A stretch of DNA of 64,000 nt from an uncultured Bacteroidales bacterium (GCA_905210435.1 CAJLWO010000003.1:1-64000); one strand, 5' to 3'; counted from the stretch's first letter, positions 19,230 to 28,374 are shown. Numbers and translations are program-made. Notes: generated by a model not told the origin, from the sequence alone.

Positions 19230-19555
19230 ATGTATTTTCAAATCTCCGTGCCGCGAGAGACACCGTATATAATAAGGTGTGGCACACCCCAAAGGGTAAA
19301 CTCTCTGCCAAAGTGAGAGGCGTCTGCGACGGTCTTCCTCACAAGCAGCGGCTTATGGTCGTGAGCGTCATGCTCTGCGCCTTCGTGCTGATCGCCTTCT
19401 TCGTGTTCGGTCATGCCTGCTATAAAATCGGGCTGGGTCATTCCCGCCGGATTGTGGAGGTGGAGCATATACAGCCGTTGGAAATCAACAAACCCGATGT
19501 CAAACCGATAACCCCGGCAGCCTATGACGATGCAGGAATGGAAAGCGAGGATTAA
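19226..19555 (+). CDS. traL: TraL (DUF3989) membrane protein
   Basis: Protein of 109 residues: a basic N-terminus, one membrane helix (VVSVMLCAFVLIAFFVFG, about 49-66) and a short periplasmic tail rich in proline and acid. Build and position are those of DUF3989/TraL. It overlaps traM by about 30 nt. Confidence 0.85.
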   Translation: MNVFSNLRAARDTVYNKVWHTPKGKLSAKVRGVCDGLPHKQRLMVVSVMLCAFVLIAFFVFGHACYKIGLGHSRRIVEVEHIQPLEINKPDVKPITPAAYDDAGMESED

Positions 19556-20723
19556 CGGCTTCTTCCAGCCCAAGTCGCAGGCTGAACGGCAGAAGATGAT
19601 GAAGTATCTGGTGGTAATGCCCGCCGCCATTCTCTGCGGTGCAGTGATATTATGGCTCCTTTACTCCAGCCTCAACAAGAGCGATGAACGTGTAGGCGAC
19701 GCCTTCAATACTGAAATACCCGAAGGCGAGAACGACGGCATGAAAGATAAGATGTCGGAGTATGAGGCCGCAGCAGCCGCCAAAGAGAAAGAGGCCCGTC
19801 AGCAGACGGTGGCTGTCCTCGACACCCTCACCGCCGTAACCCCGCAAGACAGCGGTGTGCGTCAGCCTTCGGCGGTGGAAACATCGGCGCAGGCATATCA
19901 GGAAGTTCAGGCTTCACTCGATGATTTTTTCGTGCCGGAGAGTACCGAGGCGGCTCAGGTAGCCGAGTTGCAGGCGAGGATTGATGAGCTGGAGGCGCAG
20001 AACATCGTTGCTCAACAGCAGGTGCAGCAACCGAATGAAATGGAACTTATGGAACGCTCCTATCAGTTGGCGGCACAGTATATGGGTAACGGTGGTAACT
20101 ATCAGTCTCCGGCTTCTGCCGACGATAAGAAAGGCAAGCGCAATGTGCAGCCGGTGGCACAGGTGAGCAGAAATGTCGTATCATCCCTCAGTGCCTCGTC
20201 AAGCAGAAGTTTCAACACCTCGGTCGGATCATCCGGAATTGTCAATAAAAACGCAATCGCCGCAGTAGTAGCGAATAACCAGAGTGTAACCGACGGCGAA
20301 AGCGTAAAGTTACGGACTACCGAACCTATGTGGGTGGGCTCACGGCTGATACCGCGCAATACTGTAATCGTCGGCTCTGCAAGAGTGCAGGGCGAGAGGC
20401 TGGAAATCGAAATATCCTCTATCGAGTGCGAGGGATCCATCTACGATGTGGAGTTGCAGGTTTACGACTCCGACGGCCAGGAAGGTGTCAACATTCCCAA
20501 TTCTATGGAGAGTGATGCGCTTCACGAAATCGGTGCCAATATGGGCAGTACGATGGGAAGCTCAATCAACATCTCCACCAATACAGGGGCGCAGATTGCT
20601 TCCGATGTGGGGAGAGGACTGATAAACGGTGTCAGCCAGTATCTCAACCAGAAGCTGCGAACCGTGAAAGTCCACCTCAAAGCCGGCTACCGTGTGATGC
20701 TTCACCAGCCGGAAGATATATGA
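19524..20723 (+). CDS. traM: TraM, VirB10-like scaffold protein
   Basis: Protein of 399 residues: membrane helix at about 30-50, a long Q/E/A-rich periplasmic linker with coiled-coil character (about 60-230), and a C-terminal beta-rich domain (LRTTEPMWVGSRLIPRNTVI). This is the VirB10-like plan of TraM in CTnDOT-type elements. Two ATGs (19524 and 19530) fit equally well. Both lie inside traL. Confidence 0.9.
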   Translation: MTMQEWKARINGFFQPKSQAERQKMMKYLVVMPAAILCGAVILWLLYSSLNKSDERVGDAFNTEIPEGENDGMKDKMSEYEAAAAAKEKEARQQTVAVLDTLTAVTPQDSGVRQPSAVETSAQAYQEVQASLDDFFVPESTEAAQVAELQARIDELEAQNIVAQQQVQQPNEMELMERSYQLAAQYMGNGGNYQSPASADDKKGKRNVQPVAQVSRNVVSSLSASSSRSFNTSVGSSGIVNKNAIAAVVANNQSVTDGESVKLRTTEPMWVGSRLIPRNTVIVGSARVQGERLEIEISSIECEGSIYDVELQVYDSDGQEGVNIPNSMESDALHEIGANMGSTMGSSINISTNTGAQIASDVGRGLINGVSQYLNQKLRTVKVHLKAGYRVMLHQPEDI

Positions 20724-20749
20724 TTTTTTACCACTTAATTCACAATCAA

Positions 20750-21775
20750 ATGAGTTTCAAACTGTTTTTTATTTCTCTCGTTGCCATTATTGGCATGGCA
20801 ACACCCGCCTTTGCAAAAGGCAAAAAGACGGCCGATAGTGCCAATAACAACGTGTCGCCTGACACTGAACAGGTAACAACCAACGCGACGGAACACGACA
20901 TAAACGTGTATGGCTCCGACTACACTGACGGCGACAAGTTCAGCGGTCTTACCCGAAAAGTGGGATTCGACCGAATGATTCCCCCTCACGCACTGGAAGT
21001 ATGCTACCACAAGACTACGCACATCATCTTTCCGGCAGAAATCACTTATGTCGATTTGGGCAATGAAAACCTTGTCGCCGGACTTGCCGACGGTGCGAAG
21101 AACGTGCTGCGTGTCAAATCCGCCTTCAAGTCCTTCAAGCAGGAAACAAACTTGTCGGTCATTACCGAGGACGGATCATATTACAGCTTCAATGTGAAAT
21201 TTGCCAAAGAGCCGCTGTTGCTCAATATCGAAATGACTGACTTTCTCCACGACGGCGAATCGGTAAACCGTCCCAATAATGCACAGGAGATATACTTGGA
21301 GCGTCTTGGCTCTGAATCGCCCATGCTTGTCAAGCTGATTATGAAATCTATCTATAAGCTGAACAAGCGCGAAATCAAACATATCGGCTCCAAGCGTTTC
21401 GGAGTGCAGTTCCTTCTGAAATCCATCTATGCCAACAACGGACTGCTGTATTTCCACACTGAGCTGAAGAACACCTCCAATATCCCTTTCGATGTCGATT
21501 TTGTATCGTTCAAGATTGTGGATAAGAAGGTTATCAAGCGTACTGCCATGCAGGAGCAGGTTTTGGAGCCTCTCCGCGCCCAGAACTATGTCGTGGTTGT
21601 CCCCGCAAAATCATCGGAACGCACTGTGTTCGCTCTGGAAAAATTCACTATTCCCGACGATAAGCAGCTCGTGATCGAGGTTGCCGAAAAAGAGGGTGGC
21701 AGACACCAATCCTTCGTGGTGGAGAACGAGGATATTGTAAGAGCCAATGTTATTGATGAACTTTCAATTCAGTAA
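20750..21775 (+). CDS. traN: TraN, VirB9-like protein (DUF4138)
   Basis: Protein of 341 residues with a signal peptide ending at TPAFA (about 21) and a beta-rich body typical of DUF4138/TraN (TTHIIFPAEITYVDLGNENL at about 92). It is likely the VirB9-like outer-membrane core subunit. I chose the ATG at 20750, directly after CCACTTAATTCACAATC, over a longer frame beginning at 20720. Confidence 0.9.
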   Translation: MSFKLFFISLVAIIGMATPAFAKGKKTADSANNNVSPDTEQVTTNATEHDINVYGSDYTDGDKFSGLTRKVGFDRMIPPHALEVCYHKTTHIIFPAEITYVDLGNENLVAGLADGAKNVLRVKSAFKSFKQETNLSVITEDGSYYSFNVKFAKEPLLLNIEMTDFLHDGESVNRPNNAQEIYLERLGSESPMLVKLIMKSIYKLNKREIKHIGSKRFGVQFLLKSIYANNGLLYFHTELKNTSNIPFDVDFVSFKIVDKKVIKRTAMQEQVLEPLRAQNYVVVVPAKSSERTVFALEKFTIPDDKQLVIEVAEKEGGRHQSFVVENEDIVRANVIDELSIQ

Positions 21776-21779
21776 ACCT

Positions 21780-22361
21780 ATGAGAAAAGCGATGATGATA
21801 ATCGCTGCCATGCTTGCCCTCTGCGGAGGGCAGGCAATGGCCCAGCGATGCCTCCCCGGTATGTCGGCCGTCGAGGTAAAGGCAAATATGACAGACGGTT
21901 TCTATACAGGCAATTCCCGCGACTGCGGATATTCATTCGGCGTGTATTACTCGGTGTTCAAAGGCGGCGCGAACACTTGGATCTTCGGCAGCGAATACCT
22001 CCAGACATATAAACCATACGCTGAAAAGGGCCGCATCCCCGTGGCGCAGTTCACGGGAGAAGTCGGATACAATCTCCACCTCGTAAGCGATTATTCACAG
22101 ACTTTCCACCTCTATGGCGGCGTGTCGGCTCTCGGTGGATATGAAACGGTAAACTGGGGTAAGCGGGTTTTATCAGACGGCTCCACGCTCCACAACGGCG
22201 ACGCATTTATATATGGCGGCGCACTGACCTTGCAGGCTGATTTCTATATCTCGAATAAAATCGCGCTGACAGCCAATGTGAAGGAAAGGTTTATGTTCGG
22301 CAACTCAACGGGGCATTTCCATACGCAGTATGGTGTCGGTGTCAAATTCATAATTGAATAG
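21780..22361 (+). CDS. traO: TraO, outer-membrane beta-barrel protein
   Basis: Protein of 193 residues with a signal peptide (IIAAMLALCGGQAMAQ) and alternating strands rich in G, Y and F, ending GVGVKFIIE, as in eight-stranded barrels. Position after traN identifies it as TraO. I chose the ATG at 21780, after the traN stop, because it gives a clean signal peptide. A frame from 21747 would overlap traN. Confidence 0.88.
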   Translation: MRKAMMIIAAMLALCGGQAMAQRCLPGMSAVEVKANMTDGFYTGNSRDCGYSFGVYYSVFKGGANTWIFGSEYLQTYKPYAEKGRIPVAQFTGEVGYNLHLVSDYSQTFHLYGGVSALGGYETVNWGKRVLSDGSTLHNGDAFIYGGALTLQADFYISNKIALTANVKERFMFGNSTGHFHTQYGVGVKFIIE

Positions 22362-22364
22362 CCT

Positions 22365-23045
22365 ATGAGATACACAGATAATGACATCCCGACTATCCCG
22401 TTGAGGGAGTTTTTGTCAGCTCTCGGAGAAAAACCGGTAAAATCAACAGAGCATTTCAATGTTTACTATCCTCCATATAGGGATGATTCGGAACCGGATT
22501 TTGTGGTATATCACACCACAAATCAGTGGCATGATTATGACTCCGACGAGAAAGGAAACATAATAGACCTCGCCAAACTGATGATGAATCCGGCACTTGA
22601 TAAAAATCCGAAAGCATTTATCGTGAGGTGCATGAATGATTATGAAATCGGTAAAGAGATGCTGGAAAGAAGCTCCCGGCCCGTCGAACCTGTCATAATC
22701 AAACTTGACATCAAGAATGTCAGACTGACGGACTTTATGAAGGCACTGGGACAGGAACATCCCGTAGCGGCAGACGGTAATCTCCGCATCTACAAGGCTC
22801 CTTATGACTCAAAGGGTGAACCGACAATGGTAATCAATACCGAGACAAACCTATGGCGTGATACTAAGTCCGGCGCCTACGGTGGAATCTATGACCTTGC
22901 CTATGAGTTGACGGGTTCATGCAATATGGCAGAGCTTAACCGCTTTATTGCAGGGCAGATGCAAGAATTAGAGAAGTCGAAGGCGGAAAAGGTAGAGCTG
23001 CCGAAACAGGAATCACCGAAACCCAAACGCAAAATGCGGTTTTAG
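22365..23045 (+). CDS. Protein with two tandem zinc-less CHC2-like domains
   Basis: Protein of 226 residues built from two similar halves. Residues about 12-75 contain FNVYYPPYRDDSEPDFVVY and residues about 118-190 contain LRIYKAPYDSKGEPTMVIN. Both match the start of the primase next door (LWFYAPYRNERKPSFHV), each followed by a W-x-D segment and a GG/GNI..L turn. The cysteines and histidine that hold zinc in true CHC2 primase fingers are absent. It may help priming or bind single-stranded DNA, but that is inference. It lies 3 nt before the primase gene. Confidence 0.7.
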   Translation: MRYTDNDIPTIPLREFLSALGEKPVKSTEHFNVYYPPYRDDSEPDFVVYHTTNQWHDYDSDEKGNIIDLAKLMMNPALDKNPKAFIVRCMNDYEIGKEMLERSSRPVEPVIIKLDIKNVRLTDFMKALGQEHPVAADGNLRIYKAPYDSKGEPTMVINTETNLWRDTKSGAYGGIYDLAYELTGSCNMAELNRFIAGQMQELEKSKAEKVELPKQESPKPKRKMRF

Positions 23046-23048
23046 TTT

Positions 23049-23921
23049 ATGGATATAGATGCTATCAAAGGAATATCCCTTGTGGATTTCCTGCACCGCC
23101 TCGGCTATGATCCGACCTGGCGCGACAGCAAGGGGTTATGGTTTTATGCCCCGTACCGCAACGAGCGTAAGCCGTCGTTTCATGTAAGACCAAGCAAGGG
23201 TGTATGGTATGATTTCGGTACGGGCGAAGGCGGCGACATCTTCACGCTCGCAGGGGTAATGTCGGGCAAGACCGATTTCGTTGAGCAGGCACGGTATATC
23301 GCCGAAAGGATGAATATGCCCGTGGCAGAGCCTTACAAACCTGTGCCGTTTGTCGAGGAGCCGACATTTGAGAATGTGGTAATATCCCGTCTGGAGTCGC
23401 CCGCGTTGCTCCGCTATTTAGAACAACGTGGCATACCGAAAGAGATTGCACAACGCTACTGCGTGCAGGTTGACTACGAACTTCACGGCAAAAGGTATTA
23501 CGCCATCGGCTTTGAAAATAACGCCCACGGCTACGAGCTGCGCAACCCCTTCTTCAAGGGGAGTTATCCGCCAAAGCACATTACGCGAATATCCGGTGGC
23601 AATCCGCGCTGCAACGTGTTCGAGGGCTTTATCGACTTTCTTTCGGCTGAACACCTCGGATACAACGACGGCAACGACAGTGTTGTGCTTAACTCCGTGG
23701 CTAATGTCGGCAAGGCAATTCCGGCACTTGCGGAATATCCGCTGATACTGTGCTACCTCGACAACGACACCGCCGGGCGTGCCGCAGTCGCAAGACTGCG
23801 CCGCGAGTTCGGCGACAGGGTGAGCGACAAATCCGCGCTCTATCCCGACCACAAGGATCTGAACGACTATCTGATGTCGCTCACTCAAAAACAAATCACT
23901 AAACCTAAATTCAAATTATGA
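23049..23921 (+). CDS. traP: TraP, CHC2-like / Toprim DNA primase
   Basis: DNA primase of 290 residues, probably priming second-strand synthesis after transfer. The N-terminal CHC2-like finger fold (about 10-90) lacks most zinc ligands. The Toprim part has the acidic motif NVFEGFIDFL at about 190 and YLDNDTAG at about 235. The stop overlaps traQ (TTATGA). Compact TraP primases of this size are usual in these elements. Confidence 0.9.
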   Translation: MDIDAIKGISLVDFLHRLGYDPTWRDSKGLWFYAPYRNERKPSFHVRPSKGVWYDFGTGEGGDIFTLAGVMSGKTDFVEQARYIAERMNMPVAEPYKPVPFVEEPTFENVVISRLESPALLRYLEQRGIPKEIAQRYCVQVDYELHGKRYYAIGFENNAHGYELRNPFFKGSYPPKHITRISGGNPRCNVFEGFIDFLSAEHLGYNDGNDSVVLNSVANVGKAIPALAEYPLILCYLDNDTAGRAAVARLRREFGDRVSDKSALYPDHKDLNDYLMSLTQKQITKPKFKL

Positions 23922-24445
23922 CTACAAATTTCTTTTCACGCATCGGCGATATTCGCCTCACTCCTGCCCGGTTCTTCGGGTTCTGGATTGCTCTTTTTGC
24001 AATCGTAATCTCCATGACTTCCTGTTCCGACGACCTCGATGTGCAGCAGTCCTATCCGTTCACGGTGGAGGTCATGCCCTACGGCGACAAAATCAAGCAG
24101 GGCGAAACGGTAGAACTGCGCTTCGAGATAAAGCCAAAGGGCAACTATGCCAACACCCTCTACACCATCCGCTATTTCCAGTATGACGGCGAAGGCACCC
24201 TCAAACTCGTTGACGGCCCGGTGCTGGTCAACAACAACCGTGTGCTTCTGGAAAGCAAAACATTCCGGCTCAACTATACCGCCAAGAGTGCCGACGCCCA
24301 TAAATTCCTCGTGGTAATACAGGACAATTTCAACTCAACCCCGTGGGAGCAGACCTTTGAGTTCAACGGCAAGGACAGCGGCGATGAGGATGGTGGCAAA
24401 ATCATTGGCCCGATTGTCGGCCCTGTAACACCGGTTGTGCGATGA
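23918..24445 (+). CDS. traQ: TraQ (DUF3872) lipoprotein
   Basis: Protein of 175 residues with an N-terminal hydrophobic segment that ends in a lipobox-like ISMTSCSDD (about 29-37). A beta-rich domain follows, starting SYPFTVEVMPYGDKIKQGET. Position and domain fit DUF3872/TraQ. The stop overlaps the next start. Confidence 0.87.
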   Translation: MTTNFFSRIGDIRLTPARFFGFWIALFAIVISMTSCSDDLDVQQSYPFTVEVMPYGDKIKQGETVELRFEIKPKGNYANTLYTIRYFQYDGEGTLKLVDGPVLVNNNRVLLESKTFRLNYTAKSADAHKFLVVIQDNFNSTPWEQTFEFNGKDSGDEDGGKIIGPIVGPVTPVVR

Positions 24446-24969
24446 AGAAACTATTGTTATTCTTCATGGCGTTGCTGACCCTTGTGGCGGCAACGCCCGC
24501 CGCCAACGCATCATCGCCTCGCGCTTTCGGAGCGGAGCAGAGAAAGAACCGGTCAATAATGGAGCTGCCTCTGTTTGAGCGTGCCGTGCTGATAATCAAA
24601 AAGTTTGAAACGCTCCACAAACCGAAACACTGGCCCTATGTCGGCTACGGTCACCAAGTCCAGCCGGGTGAGCCTTACCGCCGTGGCGTACAGCTCACCG
24701 AAAGACAGGCCGACATACTGTTGCGAAAAGATCTCCGCAAATTCTGTGCCTTATACTCGCAATATGGCAAGGATTCCATACTGTTAGCCTGCCTCGCCTA
24801 CAACTGCGGCCCCGGCGTAGTCAACAAGAGCAGTGTCCTGAAGAAACTCAAATCCGGCAACCGCGACATCTTCAAGTCATACACCTCCCATTGCCGCTAC
24901 AAAGGTAAATTCCACAAACAGCTACACCAAAGAAGAATTATGGAAATTATGATATTGTTCCAGAAATAA
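24442..24969 (+). CDS. Lysozyme-like peptidoglycan hydrolase of the tra operon
   Basis: Protein of 175 residues with a signal peptide (ALLTLVAATPAANA). Its phage-lysozyme-like core has the glutamate in IIKKFETLHK (about 55) and VGYGHQVQPGE (about 70). The segment LACLAYNCGPGVV (about 114) is typical of the family. The usual catalytic Asp and Thr of T4 lysozyme are not evident, as in other Tra lysozymes I recall. It should open the murein sacculus for the channel. It is the last gene of the plus-strand operon. Confidence 0.85.
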   Translation: MKKLLLFFMALLTLVAATPAANASSPRAFGAEQRKNRSIMELPLFERAVLIIKKFETLHKPKHWPYVGYGHQVQPGEPYRRGVQLTERQADILLRKDLRKFCALYSQYGKDSILLACLAYNCGPGVVNKSSVLKKLKSGNRDIFKSYTSHCRYKGKFHKQLHQRRIMEIMILFQK

Positions 24970-25039
24970 TCTGATTTGCGCAAGCAATTACCATGCGCCA
25001 ACGCCGCCTGTGGCGGCCGAAATTTTTAGCGAAAAATCA

Positions 25040-25070
25040 GTGGAGCGACTTCATCACGAGGTCGCTCCAC
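25040..25070. terminator. Hairpin terminator between convergent operons
   Basis: Perfect 10-bp stem GTGGAGCGAC / GTCGCTCCAC with an 11-nt loop, placed between the end of the tra operon and the convergent DUF3873 gene. A second hairpin GCCGCC/GGCGGC lies just upstream (about 25004-25018). T-rich sequence follows at 25090-25105. It probably acts in both directions. Confidence 0.7.
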
Positions 25071-25100
25071 CTGCTATATTACGACTTGGCAAATTTTTTA

Positions 25101-25307
25101 TTATTTCTTATTTAGCCACTCATCACGGCGTTGTCTGCACTCTTTTAGAGTGTTAGCCACGCAGGAAAATAGTTCCCCGTCAGTGTGGCGATAGTCGTAT
25201 TGGTAATGCTTGCGCCGTGGGCGGTAGCCGGTGTAAAACACCTCGTACTGTTCAGTGCCGGGAGTAGTGGTTGTGCTTACTCCGTTGGCTGTCATTCTCG
25301 TTGTCAT
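25101..25307 (-). CDS. DUF3873 family small protein
   Basis: Protein of 68 residues. The core EQYEVFYTGYRPRRKHYQYD followed by GELFSCVANTLKECRQRRD is the pattern of DUF3873, a family of small Bacteroidales element proteins of unknown function. A start at 25295 (MTANGVS) is also possible. First of a minus-strand accessory cluster in map order, last in transcription order. Confidence 0.77.
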   Translation of the reverse strand: MTTRMTANGVSTTTTPGTEQYEVFYTGYRPRRKHYQYDYRHTDGELFSCVANTLKECRQRRDEWLNKK

Positions 25308-25319
25308 AGTATCTCGGTT

Positions 25320-25577
25320 TTAGTATTCTACAATCAGTATCCGATACTCAAATGTTATATCGGGGTTGGTTATCTTCCTTTGTTTCAGCCATAGGTGGTG
25401 GCTGCCGTAGCCATAGACGAAGTATCGGTCAAGGTCGTACTTGTCGGCAAAGTCGGCTACTATCTGCCGCAGGGTTTCCTCGCTGTCGGCATAGAGAATA
25501 TGGTTTACAAACTCTATGATGACTTCGGCAATCTTGTTGTCAAAGATGATAGTCGGATGTTCAAATGTTACGTTCAT
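25320..25577 (-). CDS. Small protein of unknown function
   Basis: Protein of 85 residues, acidic and aromatic-rich, with two likely helices (IIEFVNHILY; EETLRQIVADFADKYDL) and C-terminal strands. I do not recognise the family. It sits 12 nt from the DUF3873 gene in the same cluster and has its own leader, so I think it is real. Confidence 0.6.
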   Translation of the reverse strand: MNVTFEHPTIIFDNKIAEVIIEFVNHILYADSEETLRQIVADFADKYDLDRYFVYGYGSHHLWLKQRKITNPDITFEYRILIVEY

Positions 25578-25630
25578 ATTCGTTGGGGGTTATGACCTGC
25601 GCCATTGCAGACGCAGGTCGGGTTAGACAT

Positions 25631-26899
25631 TTAGGCGGTCATTCTCGCTCTGATTTCCTTTCGGTGGCTTGCGATAGCCCTTTCTATACGTTCCTGATAT
25701 TCACTGACTTTGTTGCAGGCGGCACGACATTGTATGATATTGAGAGTTTTGAGGTCTATCTCTATGGTCGCCACTATCTTGCCACCAATTCGTGCGGAGA
25801 ACACAAGGCTTTCGGATTTAAGGTAGTATTGACTACTGCCTACACAAATATGCTGTGTGCTGCCTTCCGCATAGTATTCGTCAACGCTGTCAAGGGTCTT
25901 GATTTCTATCTCGTTGTCAGTGAACACAAGTCCGATGAAACGACCTTTGAGTTCCTTGAACCTCTTATCGTCCTCAATCGCTTTAAGGCGGTCGGCTTCT
26001 CTACGTTCCTTTTCACGCTGGCGGTTGACTTTCCGCACATATTCATCGTGTGCTTCAACGAGATTGGAGGGAGTTATCAGTTTCGGGGAATGGGTATCCC
26101 TGCCGAAACGCTCCAACATCCGCAGATAGTCATACCACGTTGAAAGGTTTGGGATTTCATATCCGTGTCGCTTGGCGATGATGTATGATGCCCAGAAGTG
26201 CTTTACATCTGCGGTGTGGTCTGCCATATATTTAAGCATCCTTATGTTGCCTTCTTTCAGCAGTGTCTCGGCTTGCGGTGCGGAAAGGAGCATTGAGAAA
26301 TAGCTGACGGGGCGGATGTCGTGGAAATTGCCGTCAAAGCCGTTTCGTGTCAGTTCCGGTATGACCTTGATTTTCGGATAGAGATACTGGTCTGCGATAT
26401 ACTGATAGGTATCGTTATCCTTTCTAATCTCAAAAGGAGAACCGAAAGCGAAGCAGTCAAGATACCACCCCATAGTGCGCTGAATAGCCACAAGCGAGGT
26501 CTTTCCATTCGGAGCAATCCAATACTGTCCTATTTCCAGAAAGGCGGGGGATGCCTTAATACCTTTCCGCATTTCCACTATCAGCAGGAACATACGCAAT
26601 ATCTGATACTCCCCACAAGTGGTTATCACGTTGAAATAGGATTTCTGCCGACATTTGCGCTCATAGGTTTCCTTGACTTTAAGTTTCGCCTTGCAGTTGG
26701 GGCAGGTGCATTTTTCGGCTGACTCCGACATAATCCACGAGTGTCCGCAATCCATACAAGTGGTGCGTCCTTTGGGCAGACGGAAGGCATAGTGGTTGAT
26801 TGCATTGGTGAACGCCCAACGGCGTGGGGCGGTCGGGAGTGGGCGAAGATGCCCACTCTGTGCCATTACCGCTTTTTCGTATTTCGTTCTCGGTTTCAT
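25631..26899 (-). CDS. PcfJ-like protein
   Basis: Protein of 422 residues. A zinc ribbon with CMDC at about 48 and CPNC at about 70 is followed by a long helical region and the C-terminal pattern STQHICVGSSQYYLKSESLV...SARIGGKIVATIEIDL typical of PcfJ. PcfJ was named on the enterococcal plasmid pCF10 and is widespread on Bacteroidales conjugative elements. Its function is unknown. It is paired with a PcfK-like gene 12 nt upstream. Confidence 0.85.
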   Translation of the reverse strand: MKPRTKYEKAVMAQSGHLRPLPTAPRRWAFTNAINHYAFRLPKGRTTCMDCGHSWIMSESAEKCTCPNCKAKLKVKETYERKCRQKSYFNVITTCGEYQILRMFLLIVEMRKGIKASPAFLEIGQYWIAPNGKTSLVAIQRTMGWYLDCFAFGSPFEIRKDNDTYQYIADQYLYPKIKVIPELTRNGFDGNFHDIRPVSYFSMLLSAPQAETLLKEGNIRMLKYMADHTADVKHFWASYIIAKRHGYEIPNLSTWYDYLRMLERFGRDTHSPKLITPSNLVEAHDEYVRKVNRQREKERREADRLKAIEDDKRFKELKGRFIGLVFTDNEIEIKTLDSVDEYYAEGSTQHICVGSSQYYLKSESLVFSARIGGKIVATIEIDLKTLNIIQCRAACNKVSEYQERIERAIASHRKEIRARMTA

Positions 26900-26911
26900 A
26901 GTCGTAATGTG

Positions 26912-27352
26912 TTAAAAGTCAAAAAGACTGGGTTGTGCGATTTGGGGATTGTTCTCGGTCGTTTTCTTCTCGGTAGTCTTGGGTCTGCGCATTTTCGCCA
27001 TTTCCTCGTCACGGAGTTTGTTTATGGCGTCCTGCCGTGCCTGTTCCTTTTCTTCCTCGGTCAGTTCTACCGTATGGTTTACTACCACTTGGCAGTTGGT
27101 GGCTATATTGCTTACCTCGATTTCCGGCTCATCCCAAAAGTGCATAGCCCAACCGAAGATTTCATCGTCGGTAAAACCGCAACAACCGCTTTTCTTGACC
27201 TCTCCGATGATATAGGCGCAACACTGCTCCATCGTCTTGGAGGGATTTGCCAGCCTGACCGCTACGAGAGGGTCGTTTTCCGCCCTTGCCATAAGGTATT
27301 GGGCGATTGTGTCTTGGAACGCTTGTGTTCCTTTCATTGTGTTCGTTGCCAT
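26912..27352 (-). CDS. PcfK-like protein
   Basis: Protein of 146 residues: helical N-terminus (AFQDTIAQYLMARAENDP), a middle that contains CCAYIIGEVKKSGCCGFTDD, and a charged K/E/R-rich tail ending in PSLFDF. Build and pairing with the PcfJ-like gene identify PcfK. The final xSLFDF resembles short sliding-clamp binding peptides, which is only a visual hint. Confidence 0.82.
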   Translation of the reverse strand: MATNTMKGTQAFQDTIAQYLMARAENDPLVAVRLANPSKTMEQCCAYIIGEVKKSGCCGFTDDEIFGWAMHFWDEPEIEVSNIATNCQVVVNHTVELTEEEKEQARQDAINKLRDEEMAKMRRPKTTEKKTTENNPQIAQPSLFDF

Positions 27353-27365
27353 AGTCGTAAATGTT

Positions 27366-27581
27366 TTAGAGTGTCGTTATCCAATAGATTATCCCTGCTG
27401 CCGTTAGGATTGAGATTATCCACCCAACACCTCGGCAAATTGGTTTCAGTATCGCCCAAAGAAGCACTCCGACAATCAGACCCGCCATAATCCCTATCAC
27501 TCTTGCCGCCTTTTTTAATGCGGTATGAGCTGGAGAAGGAGTGAAGCTCGTTTTGTTGATATGTCTGTCGTTCAGTGTCAT
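27366..27581 (-). CDS. Small two-helix membrane protein
   Basis: Protein of 71 residues with a basic N-terminus and two hydrophobic helices (VIGIMAGLIVGVLLWAIL and GWIISILTAAGIIYWI). It lies 13 nt upstream of the pcfK-like gene and is probably the first gene of the minus-strand cluster. Family not recognised. Confidence 0.6.
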   Translation of the reverse strand: MTLNDRHINKTSFTPSPAHTALKKAARVIGIMAGLIVGVLLWAILKPICRGVGWIISILTAAGIIYWITTL

Positions 27582-28214
27582 AAGGCGATATTTTTTTTAA
27601 TGCGTATAATCGCTGTTTGAAGTTTGTTCGCTCGTTGACACACTTTCACGACGGGAGAAAAGGGGTGTTCTGCACTTGCCGGAAAAAATACTACCGACCA
27701 ACGGGAGCTGTGGAGATTTTTTCAGACAAATGCAAAAGAATACCCCGTCCCGGCGTGTTCATCAACTCCGAGCGAACAGACTTTGAACCCCGATTATAAT
27801 CCGCGATAAACATAGAGCTGGCAACGCCCCGGTGGGTGACACTGAACGGCAGACATACAAGAAATGCTATCCGTAAGATAATAGCAATGTCCATAAATAT
27901 GCCCGAAGCTAATGTATGTCATACTCTCTCACCGATGATAATGTCTATACTTTCATTAGAAACCGCTATGACAGCCCCGGTATAAGGCAATGTATGTGTC
28001 GGGGACGACCCCGGAATTTATGGAGGGATCGGCACCGAAACATTCTTTGCCGCCGTGGGCCGTAACAAACGGAGAGTGGCGAGGCGGCTCAAATTCCTTA
28101 TCAATGAGCAGGCGTTAAGAACACGGGCTGTCGATTAGAAGTCTTGTGTGTGCGACATCCCTGTCGCAATCTCACAAGGCGTATGAGGCAGCCGGTGTTC
28201 AGCCAGCTCCCATA
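27582..28214. other. Non-coding stretch at the end of the transfer region
   Basis: No gene is convincing on either strand. Small hairpins are visible (GGGGACGACCCC near 28000 and GCGACATCCCTGTCGC near 28158). The stretch lies between the last element gene and a foreign-looking ATPase gene, where untranslated RNAs or an element boundary could lie. Confidence 0.4.
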
Positions 28215-28281
28215 GTCGGCGTGCGGTCGGAGGGTGTCAGTGAAGCCTGCTTCGCCGTCACCCTCTGACGGCATAGCCGAC
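28215..28281. other. Strongly structured, branched hairpin region
   Basis: Nested complementarity: outer stem GTCGGC (28215-28220) / GCCGAC (28276-28281), middle stem TCGGAGGGTG (28227-28236) / CACCCTCTGA (28259-28268, one G-T pair) and inner stem GAAGC/GCTTC. It could be a structured RNA, a single-strand origin of the mobile element or part of a transfer origin. No flanking gene start explains it. Confidence 0.5.
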
Positions 28282-28374
28282 GACAACACCGTGAGCCGAC
28301 ACGCCTCTCGCAGTTTTCGCAGTGCTTCCCTATTGAGATTTTTGTTCTCCTAATCTGATTATACGCTTGTTTGT

